From assembly GCF_017948245.1 (NCBI RefSeq), contig NZ_CP072865.1, forward strand, positions 1,699,501 to 1,763,500: 64,000 nucleotides of DNA, in the 5' to 3' direction. The position numbers were made by a program, and so were the translations under genes. This DNA comes from Rhizobium sp. NLR16a. GTDB taxonomy: Bacteria > Pseudomonadota > Alphaproteobacteria > Rhizobiales > Rhizobiaceae. The notes under the pieces are model-generated. The model had not been told where the DNA came from and ran no database searches. It saw only the letters and a program-made list of their open reading frames with translations. Below are positions 43,148 to 52,849 of this stretch, one piece after another; positions within the stretch are counted from its first letter, which is position 1; each line of letters opens with the position of its first letter.

Positions 43148-44893
43148 TGTAGCGGCTATTTAGTAATGCGACAGTTGGGCCAGTTAGAGATGCGACAGTC
43201 TCGCCTCTCGACGTTCTGGTCAACGCCAACGTTGGGAGCAAGGATGACGACCTTCAGCCTGGTCGAGACCATGAGCGGTCGGAGTCGTGATGTCCTGTTT
43301 GATCACCATGTCGCAGAAAGAGTTGCATCGCCTCGAAATCATTCAGAAGATCCGCGACCGGCGCCTGAGCATTATCCAGGCCGCCGAGTTGCTTGATCTC
43401 AGTCGAAGTCAGGTTCATCGGCTGCTGCGGGACTATGACCGTTTCGGTGAAGCCGGCCTGGTTTCGAAGAAGCGATCCCGACCGAGCAATCGGCGCCACA
43501 GCGAGGATTTTCGCAATGCGGCGCTGGATCTGATCCGCGAACGCTATCTGGATTTCGGTCCGACGCTGGCGCGCGAGAAGCTGATCGAACTGCATCAGAT
43601 TTCGGTCGCCAAGGAGACGCTGCGCCAATGGATGACCGAGGCTGGCATCTGGATCTCGCGGCGCGAACGTAAGAAGCGGGTTTTCCAGCCGCGCGGCCGG
43701 CGGGATTGTCTCGGCGAGCTCGTCCAGATCGATGGCTCGCATCACTGGTGGTTCGAGAACCGCGGCCCCAAGTGCGCCCTGCTCGTCTACATCGACGATG
43801 CTACCGGCAAGCTCTTACATCTGCGGTTTGCCGGATCGGAGAACACGTTCGATTACTTGCATGCGACGAAGTCCTATCTGCAGCAATGGGGCAAGCCTCT
43901 GGCGTTCTACAGCGACAAGCATGGTGTCTTTCGTTCGATCCATGCGTCGGAGAAAGACCGGACGAGCGGCCTGACGCAGTTCGGGCGAGCGCTTTATGAG
44001 CTCAACATCGACATCATCTGCGCCAACACCCCGCAGGCCAAGGGACGCGTCGAACGAGCCAATCAGACGCTGCAGGATCGGCTGGTGAAGGAACTGCGGC
44101 TTCGCGGCATCGACACGATCGAGGCCGCAAACCTCTATGCACCGGCGTTTATCGAGGATTTCAATGTCCGTTTTGGCAAACCGCCGCGCAATCCGAAGGA
44201 CATGCATCGTCCTGTGGCCGATCATGAGAACCTCGATGGTGCCATGTGCCGGAAGGAGGTCCGCACGCTGTCGCAGTCCCTGACGCTCCGCTACGACAAG
44301 GTCTTGTTCATTCTCGATCCGACGGAGCTTTCCAGGCCCCTGGCGGGTAAGAAGGTCGTCGTTTGCGACTACCCGGACGGCCGCCTCGAGATCATGCACG
44401 AGAGTTTTACCCTGCCCTACAGAACCTTCGACACATTGCGGTCGATCCACCGGCCGGAGGTCGTCGAGAACAAGCGTTTGGACGACATGCTTTCGATCGT
44501 CGCTGAGCTGCAGGCTGGACGGGAACTGCAGCGCAGTAAAAGCGGCCCTCGCCGCACCGGTCAGACGGATCATATGTTTGGGATACCGGATGGCAGCCAG
44601 GGAAATGGTTATCAGAAGTGTGGCCGCAAGCCCGGCCGGCGGACGGACTTCATGAACGATCCGGAGGTGATTGCCAAACGACAGAAGGCGCTGGCGCGGA
44701 TGGAGGCTGCGGAATGAATGGTGAGGGACATAGTCTCAAAGCTAAAGCCGAAGGGGTGCGTCCTACCCGCCCCCGCTCCTCCCTGCAATCCGGCCCAGCC
44801 GGTCGGATCGGGGGCTGACCGGCAGGGCCGGGACAGCCAGAGCGTCGCATTTCTAACTGGCCAGCGGCGCCGCATCTCTAATCAGCTTTGACA
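43148..44893 (+). mobile_element. Insertion sequence (ISNCY/IS481-like) with doubled terminal repeats
   Basis: About 1746 bp. Both ends start TGT and contain two tandem copies of a TTAG-NN-ATGCGAC-type motif about 24-25 bases apart (left 43160-43172 and 43184-43196; right, inverted, 44844-44856 and 44869-44881). One intact transposase gene fills the interior. I find no clear target duplication, and the right end adjoins the end of another element. Confidence 0.72.
43290..44717 (+). CDS. DDE transposase with HTH and rve-type integrase core
   Basis: A 475-residue transposase; starts at 43287, 43290 and 43308 are all possible. Residues 1-60 form an HTH (LSIIQAAELLDLSRSQVHRLL). The integrase core has the three acidic residues in 'GELVQIDGSHHWW', 'FYSDKHGVFR' and 'KGRVERANQTLQD', the D-D-E triad of the ISNCY/IS481-like group. 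The frame is intact, so the element may be active. The C-terminal tail is Lys/Arg-rich. Confidence 0.85.
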   Translation: MSCLITMSQKELHRLEIIQKIRDRRLSIIQAAELLDLSRSQVHRLLRDYDRFGEAGLVSKKRSRPSNRRHSEDFRNAALDLIRERYLDFGPTLAREKLIELHQISVAKETLRQWMTEAGIWISRRERKKRVFQPRGRRDCLGELVQIDGSHHWWFENRGPKCALLVYIDDATGKLLHLRFAGSENTFDYLHATKSYLQQWGKPLAFYSDKHGVFRSIHASEKDRTSGLTQFGRALYELNIDIICANTPQAKGRVERANQTLQDRLVKELRLRGIDTIEAANLYAPAFIEDFNVRFGKPPRNPKDMHRPVADHENLDGAMCRKEVRTLSQSLTLRYDKVLFILDPTELSRPLAGKKVVVCDYPDGRLEIMHESFTLPYRTFDTLRSIHRPEVVENKRLDDMLSIVAELQAGRELQRSKSGPRRTGQTDHMFGIPDGSQGNGYQKCGRKPGRRTDFMNDPEVIAKRQKALARMEAAE

Positions 44894-44948
44894 ATCACCT
44901 GTAGCCGCAAAGTTAAAGTGTCCTGTATCTGCAAAGTAAGAATGTCAC
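44894..44948. mobile_element. Right end of a second, related insertion sequence (remnant)
   Basis: Two 18-base copies (CCGCAAAGTTAAAGTGTC at 44905-44922 and CTGCAAAGTAAGAATGTC at 44929-44946, 14 of 18 identical) are 24 bases apart, the same architecture as the IS ends beside them but a different sequence. The interior of that element would have lain to the left, where the complete IS now sits. No transposase of this second element is left. Confidence 0.5.
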
Positions 44949-45139
44949 TCTCCCCGGGTTTGATGACCTGGGAGATAGGCGGATGGGACTGATAGCGCCG
45001 CGCGGTGTGTCCCCGGCCCTGCAAAAATCTAGCCATTCGTGCATGCCGGACTGACGACATTCGAACCGTATTGGTCGGTTTAGCGTTGCCTTAAAGAAGC
45101 TGTGCAAGGATACGCTCTTACCACCACACCGGCGAGCTG
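44949..45139. other. Intergenic region between IS remnant and cyclic-di-GMP gene
   Basis: About 190 bases. Reverse frames at 44878-45107 run into the IS remnant and show no family; I see no functional gene or clear promoter. Confidence 0.4.
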
Positions 45140-47395
45140 ATGACGTTTCGAAAAGACCCAGAGATAGCGCGCAGCCGCGCGGGCTGCCTAACCGGCCACG
45201 TGAGCGCGTTCGCGCCAGCGGTATTTGCGGCCATTATTGCAGTCATCGTCGTCTGGGTGGCAACGAATTGGCGGCTGGAGCGCTCTTTGGCCGATGAACG
45301 CTCGGTCGTTGCCGGCGAGCTTGCCACGATATCATCTCGGCTGCAGACGAACCTGAACAGCAATGTGAAACTGTTGCAAGGGCTGGCGGCGGGTATCTCC
45401 GTCGATCCCGCAATGGGTCAGAACGGGTTCTCCAAACTTGCAGCACGGATCCTGCAGCCCGATTCACAATTGCGAAGCTTCGCCGCGGCGCCGGACATGG
45501 TCGTCAGATGGGTTTATCCGGAAATGGAAAATGAAAGAGCCATCGGGCTCGACTACCGGAAGAATGAGAAGCAACGGGCTGCCGCGATGCTGGCGCGCAA
45601 CACCCACAATATCGTCTTGACCGGCCCGGTGGAGCTTGTCCAAGGCGGAATGGCCTTCGTGGTCAGGTGCCCTGTCTATGTCACCGATGGAAATAGCCAG
45701 ATCTTTTGGGGCCTTCTTTCCGGAATCATCGATATTCCAAGGCTTTACGGCGATAGCGGTCTTCGTTCGACCGACCTTGAGGTTGCCATCAGCACCGAAC
45801 CGGAGCCGGAATCGCCCAAACAGGTTTTTCTCGGCAGCCTGGAGACCTTTCAAAGGCAACCGGTCGTGGCAAATGTGGATATGACCTACGGCCGATGGAC
45901 CCTCGCCGCGCGTCCGAAGCATGGATGGGGTAGAAATAACGGGATCGGCGCCTTCGAGTTCTATGCAAGTTTATTGGCCTTCTGTGTCGTTGCCCCCATC
46001 GTCTGGGTCGGCTTTCTGACCAGGTCGCGCCAAAGGACCATCGAAAAACTTCGCCTGCACAAGAAGAAGCTCGTTCGCGCCCGTCAGCGCCTGGAATACC
46101 TCTCACTGCACGACGCACTGACGGGACTTCCCAATCGGCGGTTCGTCGACCAGATGATCTCGCAGCCGCCGCGGCCCGCTCCGGAAGATTGCCTGATCCT
46201 CATTCATATCGATCTTGACCGGTTTAAGGAGATCAACGACACGAAAGGCCATGCTGGCGGTGACATCGTCCTCCAGACCACGGCTTTGCGGCTCGCCGAT
46301 TTGGCCGGCCCGAACGACGTCGCGGCCCGCATCGGTGGAGACGAGTTCATTTTCGCCAGCTGGAGCGCCAATCCGGAGCCTAAAGCAGCCGAATTGGCCA
46401 GGCACATTGTCGACGCGCTTCAGCGCAACATCTTTATCGATGGAGCAGCATATGTGGTCGGAGCAAGCGTCGGTGTCGCCTGGGAGGCTGAACCTTCTCG
46501 TCGGGACCTCAGCCAATTGCTTCTGAATGCCGATCTGGCTCTCTACGAGGCGAAGAAGGCGGGTCGCGGTCGCGCGGCCATTTTCACGGAAGAGCTTCGC
46601 AGCGCCGCAATTCATTCGAAAGAACTGGCGGATGAATTCAATCAAGCGCTCGAACGCGACGAGTTTGTAGCGTTCTTCCAGCCGCAGTTCGACGCATCCA
46701 CATTGGCAGTCGCAGGCGTCGAAGCCCTCGCCCGCTGGGACCATCCGCGAAGAGGTCTGCTCGGCCCGACCGAGTTTCTTGATGCTGCGGAAAGGCTCGG
46801 CCGTAGTGGCGACATGGATAAGCTGATCCTGCAAAAGGCACTCTTCGAGCTGACGAGATGGGACGGTTTGGGACTCCAAATCCCACGGGTCTCAGTGAAT
46901 ATCTCGGCGCGCCGACTGGCGCAGGCGAATCTCCTTGCCGAGCTTTCGGCGCTTCCCGCAGCGAGGGGGCGCCTGTGTTTCGAGCTGCTTGAAACAATCT
47001 CCTTCGACGAGCTTCAGCCCGCTCTCAATGAGGTGATTCCAGCAATCAAGGCGCTCGGCATAGAAATTGAAATTGACGATTTCGGCACGGAACATGCCAG
47101 TATCGTCAGCTTGCTTCGATTTGAACCCCGAAGGCTCAAGATCGATCGAGAGATTGTCAAGCCGATCATCGCCTCGCCTTCTCAACGCCGTCTGGTCTCC
47201 TCGATTATCGAAATCGGCCGGTCACAGAACATCGACATCGTTGCCGAAGGAGTGGAGACAATGGAGCACGCGAAGATCCTGAAAGATCTCGGCTGCCATC
47301 TGCTGCAAGGTTACGCTCTGGCAAGGCCAATGACCTCGGAGCAACTGATCGAATTTTGCCGTCGGACGGATAAGGGAACCGCAGCAGGCCGATAA
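45140..47395 (+). CDS. CHASE-GGDEF-EAL cyclic-di-GMP protein
   Basis: A 751-residue membrane protein. One N-terminal helix (about 25-42) precedes a CHASE-type periplasmic sensor domain (about 45-260), then a second helix (about 275-295). The GGDEF domain (about 320-480) has an intact 'ARIGGDEFIFA' site. The EAL domain (about 500-740) has 'GVEALARWDHP', 'VSVNISAR', 'DDFGTEHAS' and 'IVAEGVET', with an altered loop 6 after DDFGT. Both synthesis and breakdown of c-di-GMP are possible. The start at 45140 has only a weak ribosome site. It stands alone after the IS block. Confidence 0.88.
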   Translation: MTFRKDPEIARSRAGCLTGHVSAFAPAVFAAIIAVIVVWVATNWRLERSLADERSVVAGELATISSRLQTNLNSNVKLLQGLAAGISVDPAMGQNGFSKLAARILQPDSQLRSFAAAPDMVVRWVYPEMENERAIGLDYRKNEKQRAAAMLARNTHNIVLTGPVELVQGGMAFVVRCPVYVTDGNSQIFWGLLSGIIDIPRLYGDSGLRSTDLEVAISTEPEPESPKQVFLGSLETFQRQPVVANVDMTYGRWTLAARPKHGWGRNNGIGAFEFYASLLAFCVVAPIVWVGFLTRSRQRTIEKLRLHKKKLVRARQRLEYLSLHDALTGLPNRRFVDQMISQPPRPAPEDCLILIHIDLDRFKEINDTKGHAGGDIVLQTTALRLADLAGPNDVAARIGGDEFIFASWSANPEPKAAELARHIVDALQRNIFIDGAAYVVGASVGVAWEAEPSRRDLSQLLLNADLALYEAKKAGRGRAAIFTEELRSAAIHSKELADEFNQALERDEFVAFFQPQFDASTLAVAGVEALARWDHPRRGLLGPTEFLDAAERLGRSGDMDKLILQKALFELTRWDGLGLQIPRVSVNISARRLAQANLLAELSALPAARGRLCFELLETISFDELQPALNEVIPAIKALGIEIEIDDFGTEHASIVSLLRFEPRRLKIDREIVKPIIASPSQRRLVSSIIEIGRSQNIDIVAEGVETMEHAKILKDLGCHLLQGYALARPMTSEQLIEFCRRTDKGTAAGR

Positions 47396-47511
47396 GGTTG
47401 GCCGGCGGCTGTTTGTGCTTGCGGGTCTTCGTCAGCAGGTTCATTCTTATCGCCGTTGAGAAGCCCGCCGGCAGCGGCCGATATCGCTGTCGCATATCGG
47501 GTTTTTGTGAG

Positions 47512-50500
47512 ATGCCTGCGATGGAATGCGCCGGCTGCGGTTTCGATATTCAGAGCGGTTTTGCTTTCTGTCCGCGATGCGGCTCAAAGCAACCTCTCTC
47601 TTGCGCGGCCTGCGGCTATCCATGTCAGCCGGATTTTGCCTTCTGCCCGAGATGCGGCGCATCGATCTCAAGCAAGACCCAGCCCGCCGCGAAACCGGCC
47701 ATCGAGACAGCACCGGGTGAAGCCGATAGCGATGCCGACCGGCGGCCGGTGACGGTGCTCTTTGCCGATCTCTGCGGGTTCACTTCGCTAAGCGAGCAGA
47801 TCGATCCTGAAGTCATGCGGGCGCTGCAGAACGAATTGTTCGAAGAGATGACCCGGGCGGTGGAAGCCTATGGCGGCTTCGTCGACAAATTTGTCGGCGA
47901 TGCGCTTCTGGCGCTGTTCGGTGCGCCAGCCGCCCATGAGGACGACCCGGTGCGGGCGCTTGGCGCCGCACTTGATATGATCGACCGTGCCGCTACAGTC
48001 GGCAAACGCTGGCAATCGCGCGCCGGCGTGCCGCTGCGTCTGCATATCGGCATCAACAGCGGCCCTGTCGTCACCGGCGGTTTCGGCGCCGCCAGTGCGA
48101 AATCCTATTCCGTGACCGGCGACACGGTGAACACCGCGCAACGGCTGCAATCCATGGCCGGCGAAAACGATATTCTCGTCGGTCCGCTGACCTATCGCCT
48201 CACCCGCCACGCCTTTGCCTTCGACAGCCTCGGCGCGCAGGCCTTGCGCGGCAAGAGTGGAAACGTGCTCGTGCATCGGCTGACCGGGCTGCTGGAAGCG
48301 CCGCATAGGGCGCGCGGGCTCGAAAGTTTCGGCCTTCAGGCGCCGATGGTAGGACGGGACGCGGAATTGTCGCGCCTGCTGACCGGCCTCGACCTTGCCT
48401 GTGGCGGCGCCGCGCAGCTTGTCCGCCTGATCGGCGAAGCAGGAATCGGCAAATCGCGTCTGGCCAGCGAATTCGTCGGGGCCGCCGCCGATGCGGATCG
48501 TTTCCCCGGCCTTGCCATCCGCAGAGCCAGCTGTTCTCCCCTCGGCGAACAATCCTACGGCACGCTCGCCGCGGTCGTGCGGAGCGCCTACGGAATCGGC
48601 GAGCGCGACGATCCCGACAAGACACGGCAACTGCTGACAACAGGGTTCCGCGCCCTCGATCTCAGGCCTGACGACATCGAGGCGCTTTTGCCGCTCTTTC
48701 TGCATGTTCTCGGCTTCGGCGATCCCGATGGCGCGCTCCGGCACATCGAGCCGGAACAATTGCGGCGGCAGATCTTCTATGCGGTCCGCACCGTTTTCGA
48801 GCGGCGGCTGGCGCAAGGCCCTCTCCTTCTTGTCATCGAGGATCTCCACTGGGCGGATGCGGCCTCGCTGGAGGTGCTGCGCTTCATGATGGACCGGCTG
48901 GAGCGCAGCCGGCTGATGCTGCTCGCGATCTATCGGCCGACATCGCAGACGGACCCGCTGGACTCCAATCGCGTCAGCGTCACCGTCCAGCGTCTCGGCC
49001 CCCTCCTCGCTGCCGATGGGCAGACGCTGCTTGCCGCCTTTTTTGGCGAGGGTCACGGCAAGCTGCCGGCGCCGATGCGCAAGCGCATCCTCGATCGCGC
49101 CGGCGGCAATCCGCTGTTCATCGAAGAAATCCTGCGCGGGCTGATCGACATGGGCACGCTGCACAATGACGGCCAGCGCTGGCATGTCGCGGCCGAAGAC
49201 GCGGATGTCGATATACCGGTCAATCTGCAGGCCCTGTTGCTTGCCCGCGTCGACCGGCTGCCGCAGGAGATCAGGCGTCTGGCGCAAGAGGCGGCGGTCG
49301 TCGGCCCGAAGTTCGATACCGCCCTGCTCCGCACCGTCGCGACCGACCCGGGCGGCATCGATGCGGCGCTGGATTATCTCTGCGATGCCAATATCATCGA
49401 GGAATTGCGCGGGCCGGACGCCGAGATAGCGCCGGGCTATCGCTTCAGCCAGACGCTGATGCACGATGTCATCTACCACAATCTGCTGCTGCAACGGCGC
49501 ATGGAGCTTCACCGACGGATCGGCCGGGCGCTGGAACGCCAATATGGCGTGGCGCCGGATCGGGCGGAGCATCTGGCGCAGCTCGGCCATCATTTTAGCC
49601 TGACCACCGAAAAGGCCAAGGGCGCCAGCTATCTCATGGCGGCGGGCGATATGGCCCGCAAGATTTACGCCAATGACGATGCCATGCGTCTCTACCGTCA
49701 GGCTCTTGCTGCCTTTGCCGACGAGCCGGAGGTGACGCCGGAGCAATCGGCGCTGCTGGAGCGCCTTGGCGATCTCTGCGGTCCTGCCGGCCGGCGTGAG
49801 GCCGCCCTGAACCATTATCAGCGAGCACTTGCGACCCACCGCGTGAAAGATGATCGGATCTCCGTGGCGAGAATCTTGCGCAAGATCAGCCGCCTGCATC
49901 TCGATGCGGGACGTCGCGATCAGGCGGAGGCCCATTGCGCCGAAGCCGAAGCGATGATCGCGCCGATCGATGCGCCGGTCGAACATGCGCATCTCCTGCA
50001 GGAACGCGGCCACCTCGCCTTCCGCACCGGCGACCAGGCTGCTGCCGCCGAATGGGCGACACAGGCGCTGCAATGCCTGCAAACGCTGCCGATCGATGGA
50101 ACGACGGAGGCCGGACGGGAGGCGGCGCGGGCGATGGCAGAGGCGCTGAACACCAAGGGTGCAGCGCTGGCGCGGCTCGGACGCCGCCGTGATGCCGTGC
50201 AGGAAGTGGAGCGCAGCCTTTCGGTCGCCGAAAAGGCCGATCTGCAAAGTGCCGCCTGCCGCGCCTATTCCAACCTCGGCGTTCTCTACACAATCGTCGA
50301 TCCGGCCAACGCCATCAGAATCTGCCGGCGCGGGTTGGAGGTCGCCACTCGTATCGGCGATCTCGGCTTCCAGGCGCGTCTTCTCGCCAATCTCGCGGTC
50401 TCCTGCTGCACCTTCACAGATCGCTGCGGAGCGGAGGGCGTGCCGGCGGCGGAAAAGGCGGTGGAGATCGACCGGGCGCTCGATCAGCGCGACCATCTCT

Positions 50501-50766
50501 CCGTACCGCTGATCGTGCTCGGTCAGATACACCAATGTCATGGGCAGCCGAAGCTAGCTCGTAAGTATTACGAGGAAGCCCTTGAGGTTGCGAAGGAAAT
50601 TGACGAGCCGCAACTGCTCTTTCCGTGTTATGATGGCTTGGCGACACTGAGCCTTGAACACGACGACATGGATGAAGCGGAACGGTATTTCGCGCTGGCG
50701 CAGGATGTGTGCATCCGCCACAAGCTCGACCCCGGCACATTCGTCGTCTTGCCGTTTCTCGACTGA
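47512..50766 (+). CDS. Zinc-ribbon / class III adenylate cyclase / AAA ATPase / TPR protein
   Basis: A 1084-residue signalling protein. Residues 1-50 hold a double zinc ribbon (four CxxC-type pairs, e.g. CAGCGF, FCPRCG). Residues 80-260 are a class III nucleotide cyclase: 'VTVLFADLCGFTSLSEQ' and 'FVGDALLALFG' hold the two metal Asp. A P-loop ATPase of STAND/AAA type begins at 'GEAGIGKSRLASEF' (about 306-319), followed by winged-helix-like sequence and TPR repeats to the end. ATG at 47512. Rhizobia have many such cyclases; input is unknown. It is followed by a redox protein gene. Confidence 0.87.
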   Translation: MPAMECAGCGFDIQSGFAFCPRCGSKQPLSCAACGYPCQPDFAFCPRCGASISSKTQPAAKPAIETAPGEADSDADRRPVTVLFADLCGFTSLSEQIDPEVMRALQNELFEEMTRAVEAYGGFVDKFVGDALLALFGAPAAHEDDPVRALGAALDMIDRAATVGKRWQSRAGVPLRLHIGINSGPVVTGGFGAASAKSYSVTGDTVNTAQRLQSMAGENDILVGPLTYRLTRHAFAFDSLGAQALRGKSGNVLVHRLTGLLEAPHRARGLESFGLQAPMVGRDAELSRLLTGLDLACGGAAQLVRLIGEAGIGKSRLASEFVGAAADADRFPGLAIRRASCSPLGEQSYGTLAAVVRSAYGIGERDDPDKTRQLLTTGFRALDLRPDDIEALLPLFLHVLGFGDPDGALRHIEPEQLRRQIFYAVRTVFERRLAQGPLLLVIEDLHWADAASLEVLRFMMDRLERSRLMLLAIYRPTSQTDPLDSNRVSVTVQRLGPLLAADGQTLLAAFFGEGHGKLPAPMRKRILDRAGGNPLFIEEILRGLIDMGTLHNDGQRWHVAAEDADVDIPVNLQALLLARVDRLPQEIRRLAQEAAVVGPKFDTALLRTVATDPGGIDAALDYLCDANIIEELRGPDAEIAPGYRFSQTLMHDVIYHNLLLQRRMELHRRIGRALERQYGVAPDRAEHLAQLGHHFSLTTEKAKGASYLMAAGDMARKIYANDDAMRLYRQALAAFADEPEVTPEQSALLERLGDLCGPAGRREAALNHYQRALATHRVKDDRISVARILRKISRLHLDAGRRDQAEAHCAEAEAMIAPIDAPVEHAHLLQERGHLAFRTGDQAAAAEWATQALQCLQTLPIDGTTEAGREAARAMAEALNTKGAALARLGRRRDAVQEVERSLSVAEKADLQSAACRAYSNLGVLYTIVDPANAIRICRRGLEVATRIGDLGFQARLLANLAVSCCTFTDRCGAEGVPAAEKAVEIDRALDQRDHLSVPLIVLGQIHQCHGQPKLARKYYEEALEVAKEIDEPQLLFPCYDGLATLSLEHDDMDEAERYFALAQDVCIRHKLDPGTFVVLPFLD

Positions 50767-50833
50767 GGGCTTCGTATCTAGCTCTGCATCAATTAGACCA
50801 GATAATTCAGAAACATACAGGGAGGAACTAACA

Positions 50834-51514
50834 ATGCAGGAGAACCACGCCGATAAACCATTACAGCCTGGAGATCGCGCGCCCAACGTGGTGCTGGATG
50901 CGATCACCCGCCATGGCAAGATCGCCATCGATGATTTCCGCGGTCAGAAGCCGGTGCTCGTCGGCTTGTTTCGTGGCCTACACTGCCCCTTCTGCCGCCG
51001 GCAGATCGCCGCCATGGCCGAACTCACCGGTGCGTTGCAGGAGAAAGGCATCGACAGCCTGACAGTCGTCAATACGCCAATCGAGCGAGCGCGCCTCTAT
51101 TTCCGCTACCACCCGCTTCCCAATTTACTGGCCGCCTCCGACCCCGAACGGGTATCGCACAGAGCCTTCGGCCTGCCGAATATCGAGTTCACCGAATCCG
51201 AGAACGAATGGCCGCACAAGGTCAGCATGAGCACGATGTCCTCAATGCGGATCGACATGCCGGGCGAGCTGCCGGAGCCCATGGATGTGATGGCGGCGAT
51301 CGACTATCTCGACAAGGCCGACGGCTACGAATTCACGGAGGACGATACGCGGATGATCGCCACCGGCCATGGCCAGCTTGTCGGCGAATTCCTGCTCGAC
51401 CGCGATGGCGTCGTGCGCTGGTGTTTCACGGAAGTCGAGGAAGGTGGGCGCAACTTGTTCGGCGGTCCCGCGCCTCGGGATGTGATGTCGGCGGCTTCGA
51501 ATATGGCTGCTTGA
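50834..51514 (+). CDS. Peroxiredoxin-like / AhpC-TSA family protein
   Basis: A 226-residue product with an excellent ribosome site (GGGAGGA). The N-terminal segment has 'LQPGDRAPNVVLDA' and 'GQKPVLVGLFRGLHCPFCRRQIAAMAEL', which is the thioredoxin fold with a CxxC (Cys about 51 and 54) in place of the single peroxidatic Cys of AhpC. It therefore looks like a redoxin or thiol-disulfide reductase branch. The upstream in-frame start at 50654 lies inside the cyclase gene. It may detoxify peroxides or repair thiols. Confidence 0.82.
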   Translation: MQENHADKPLQPGDRAPNVVLDAITRHGKIAIDDFRGQKPVLVGLFRGLHCPFCRRQIAAMAELTGALQEKGIDSLTVVNTPIERARLYFRYHPLPNLLAASDPERVSHRAFGLPNIEFTESENEWPHKVSMSTMSSMRIDMPGELPEPMDVMAAIDYLDKADGYEFTEDDTRMIATGHGQLVGEFLLDRDGVVRWCFTEVEEGGRNLFGGPAPRDVMSAASNMAA

Positions 51515-51526
51515 CACCAGTTGTGC

Positions 51527-52081
51527 TTATTGCGCCCTGAAGCGGGCGTGGCACGTCGTGCAGGTCTGCAGCATGAGGTGAAAGGCGTGCTCCGCCGGCA
51601 TTGCCGACAGCTCCTGCTCGCTTCGGACGTGAGTGCCGAGCGGGCCGCTGCCCATGGCCTCTCCAGGCTTCATGCGCATGTCGGCAGGCATCGGTCCCGG
51701 ATTATTCTGCGCAGCGGCGTCGAGCGCGATGGCGTAGTCGCGCAGGTCGTTTGCGATGCGGTCGAACCGCTCGCGCTCCTCAAGAATGTTCGGCCTGGCC
51801 TTTGATTGCGGGCTGGTCGCCTCGGATACGAAGTGTTCGGAAAGAACGACGCCGGATCTGTCGCGGATGGTGTCTGCTGCCCATCGGAACTCGGCTGCCT
51901 TGTAGCTCGCCGGATCCTTAAACATGCCGGAAATTGTCTTTGCCGCGGCGGCCATGGCCTTCATGTCCGCCTGCCGAAGCGCCACGACATCCTCGGCGGC
52001 CGGCGACGGGACTGTCGTCAAGAGAGCGGCTCCCATGGCAAGGAGCAGTCCAAAAGTCGTCACGAAAAAGGTCCGTCTCAT
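51527..52081 (-). CDS. Cytochrome c' (class II c-type cytochrome)
   Basis: A 184-residue exported protein; the ATG at 52081 has GGGAA upstream, with a TTG at 52096 as alternative. A signal peptide (about 1-25) precedes a four-helix-bundle pattern, and the haem-binding motif is 'QTCTTCHARF' near the C-terminus, as in cytochrome c'. It would bind haem in the periplasm, with possible roles in NO or electron handling. It is divergent from the cytochrome b561 gene 160 bases away and convergent with the peroxiredoxin-like gene. Confidence 0.85.
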   Translation of the reverse strand: MRRTFFVTTFGLLLAMGAALLTTVPSPAAEDVVALRQADMKAMAAAAKTISGMFKDPASYKAAEFRWAADTIRDRSGVVLSEHFVSEATSPQSKARPNILEERERFDRIANDLRDYAIALDAAAQNNPGPMPADMRMKPGEAMGSGPLGTHVRSEQELSAMPAEHAFHLMLQTCTTCHARFRAQ

Positions 52082-52241
52082 AGAGTTATTTCCCAAGCCG
52101 ACGTGATCCCGCTTCCACGCATATCCCTTCTCATCTGGGCAGCAAGAGGGCGGATACCCTCCCCGATGTTCTCGGCAATGGGCCGATGACGAAGCGTTAA
52201 CCGCCGCCGAATAATCTGCGGCTCTGGCTCGGAGTGGATTA

Positions 52242-52736
52242 ATGAGAGGCGGCTATTCGCTCGTTCAGATAGGGCTTCACTGGCTGGTCGCCTTCATGGT
52301 GCCGGTGCAGTATCTGACTGGCGGCAGCATCGAGAGAATCCATCATGCAGTCCACATGGGGATGACGCCGTCTGCGTGGGACGTCGTCCAGCATCAGCTC
52401 CACAACTACGCGGGGATCGGCATTGGCCTGCTGATGGGCGTGCGGCTCGTTCTCCGCATATTTCAGCCGCCCGAGCCTGCCGCGCCCGGCACATGGACCG
52501 GACGGATCGCCACGGCGCTTCATCACGTCTTCTACGCCGCAATCATCGGACAGGCCTGCATGGGGGGCGTCGCCAGCTATTTCTGGTTCGGAATCGCACA
52601 CTACCATGTCGTGGGCTCGAAGATCATCCTGGCGATGGTGGCATTGCATCTTGCCGCAGCGGCCTGGCACACGCTGGTCGCCCGTGACGAGACAGTGGAC
52701 CGGATGCTGCTGCCGCGGCCAGCAAAAAACGTCTAA
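52242..52736 (+). CDS. Cytochrome b561 family protein
   Basis: A 164-residue membrane protein with four helices. The haem-ligating His pairs are visible as 'LHWLVAF', 'QHQLHNYAG', 'YHVVGSKIIL' and 'ALHLAAAAWH'. Bacterial family members are quinol-linked electron carriers that oxidise superoxide or feed a periplasmic cytochrome. It stands divergent from cytochrome c', a plausible electron partner. Confidence 0.85.
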   Translation: MRGGYSLVQIGLHWLVAFMVPVQYLTGGSIERIHHAVHMGMTPSAWDVVQHQLHNYAGIGIGLLMGVRLVLRIFQPPEPAAPGTWTGRIATALHHVFYAAIIGQACMGGVASYFWFGIAHYHVVGSKIILAMVALHLAAAAWHTLVARDETVDRMLLPRPAKNV

Positions 52737-52849
52737 GTGGCCAGCCTCAACCCCGCGGGATGCGTCATATTAAGGACTCATGTCGGCAATAGCTAGGTCC
52801 GCGATTGAAAACGGGCTGCATTACCTGTAGCTCTTCGGGAATGGCAAAG

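Noticed and set aside
44878..45107. Short reverse frames after the IS
   Set aside because: They run through IS terminal repeats and show no transposase motif.
47788..50541. Reverse-strand frame of 917 codons opposite the cyclase/TPR gene
   Set aside because: It is antisense to a gene with clear domains, has no recognisable family and reflects GC-rich codon bias.
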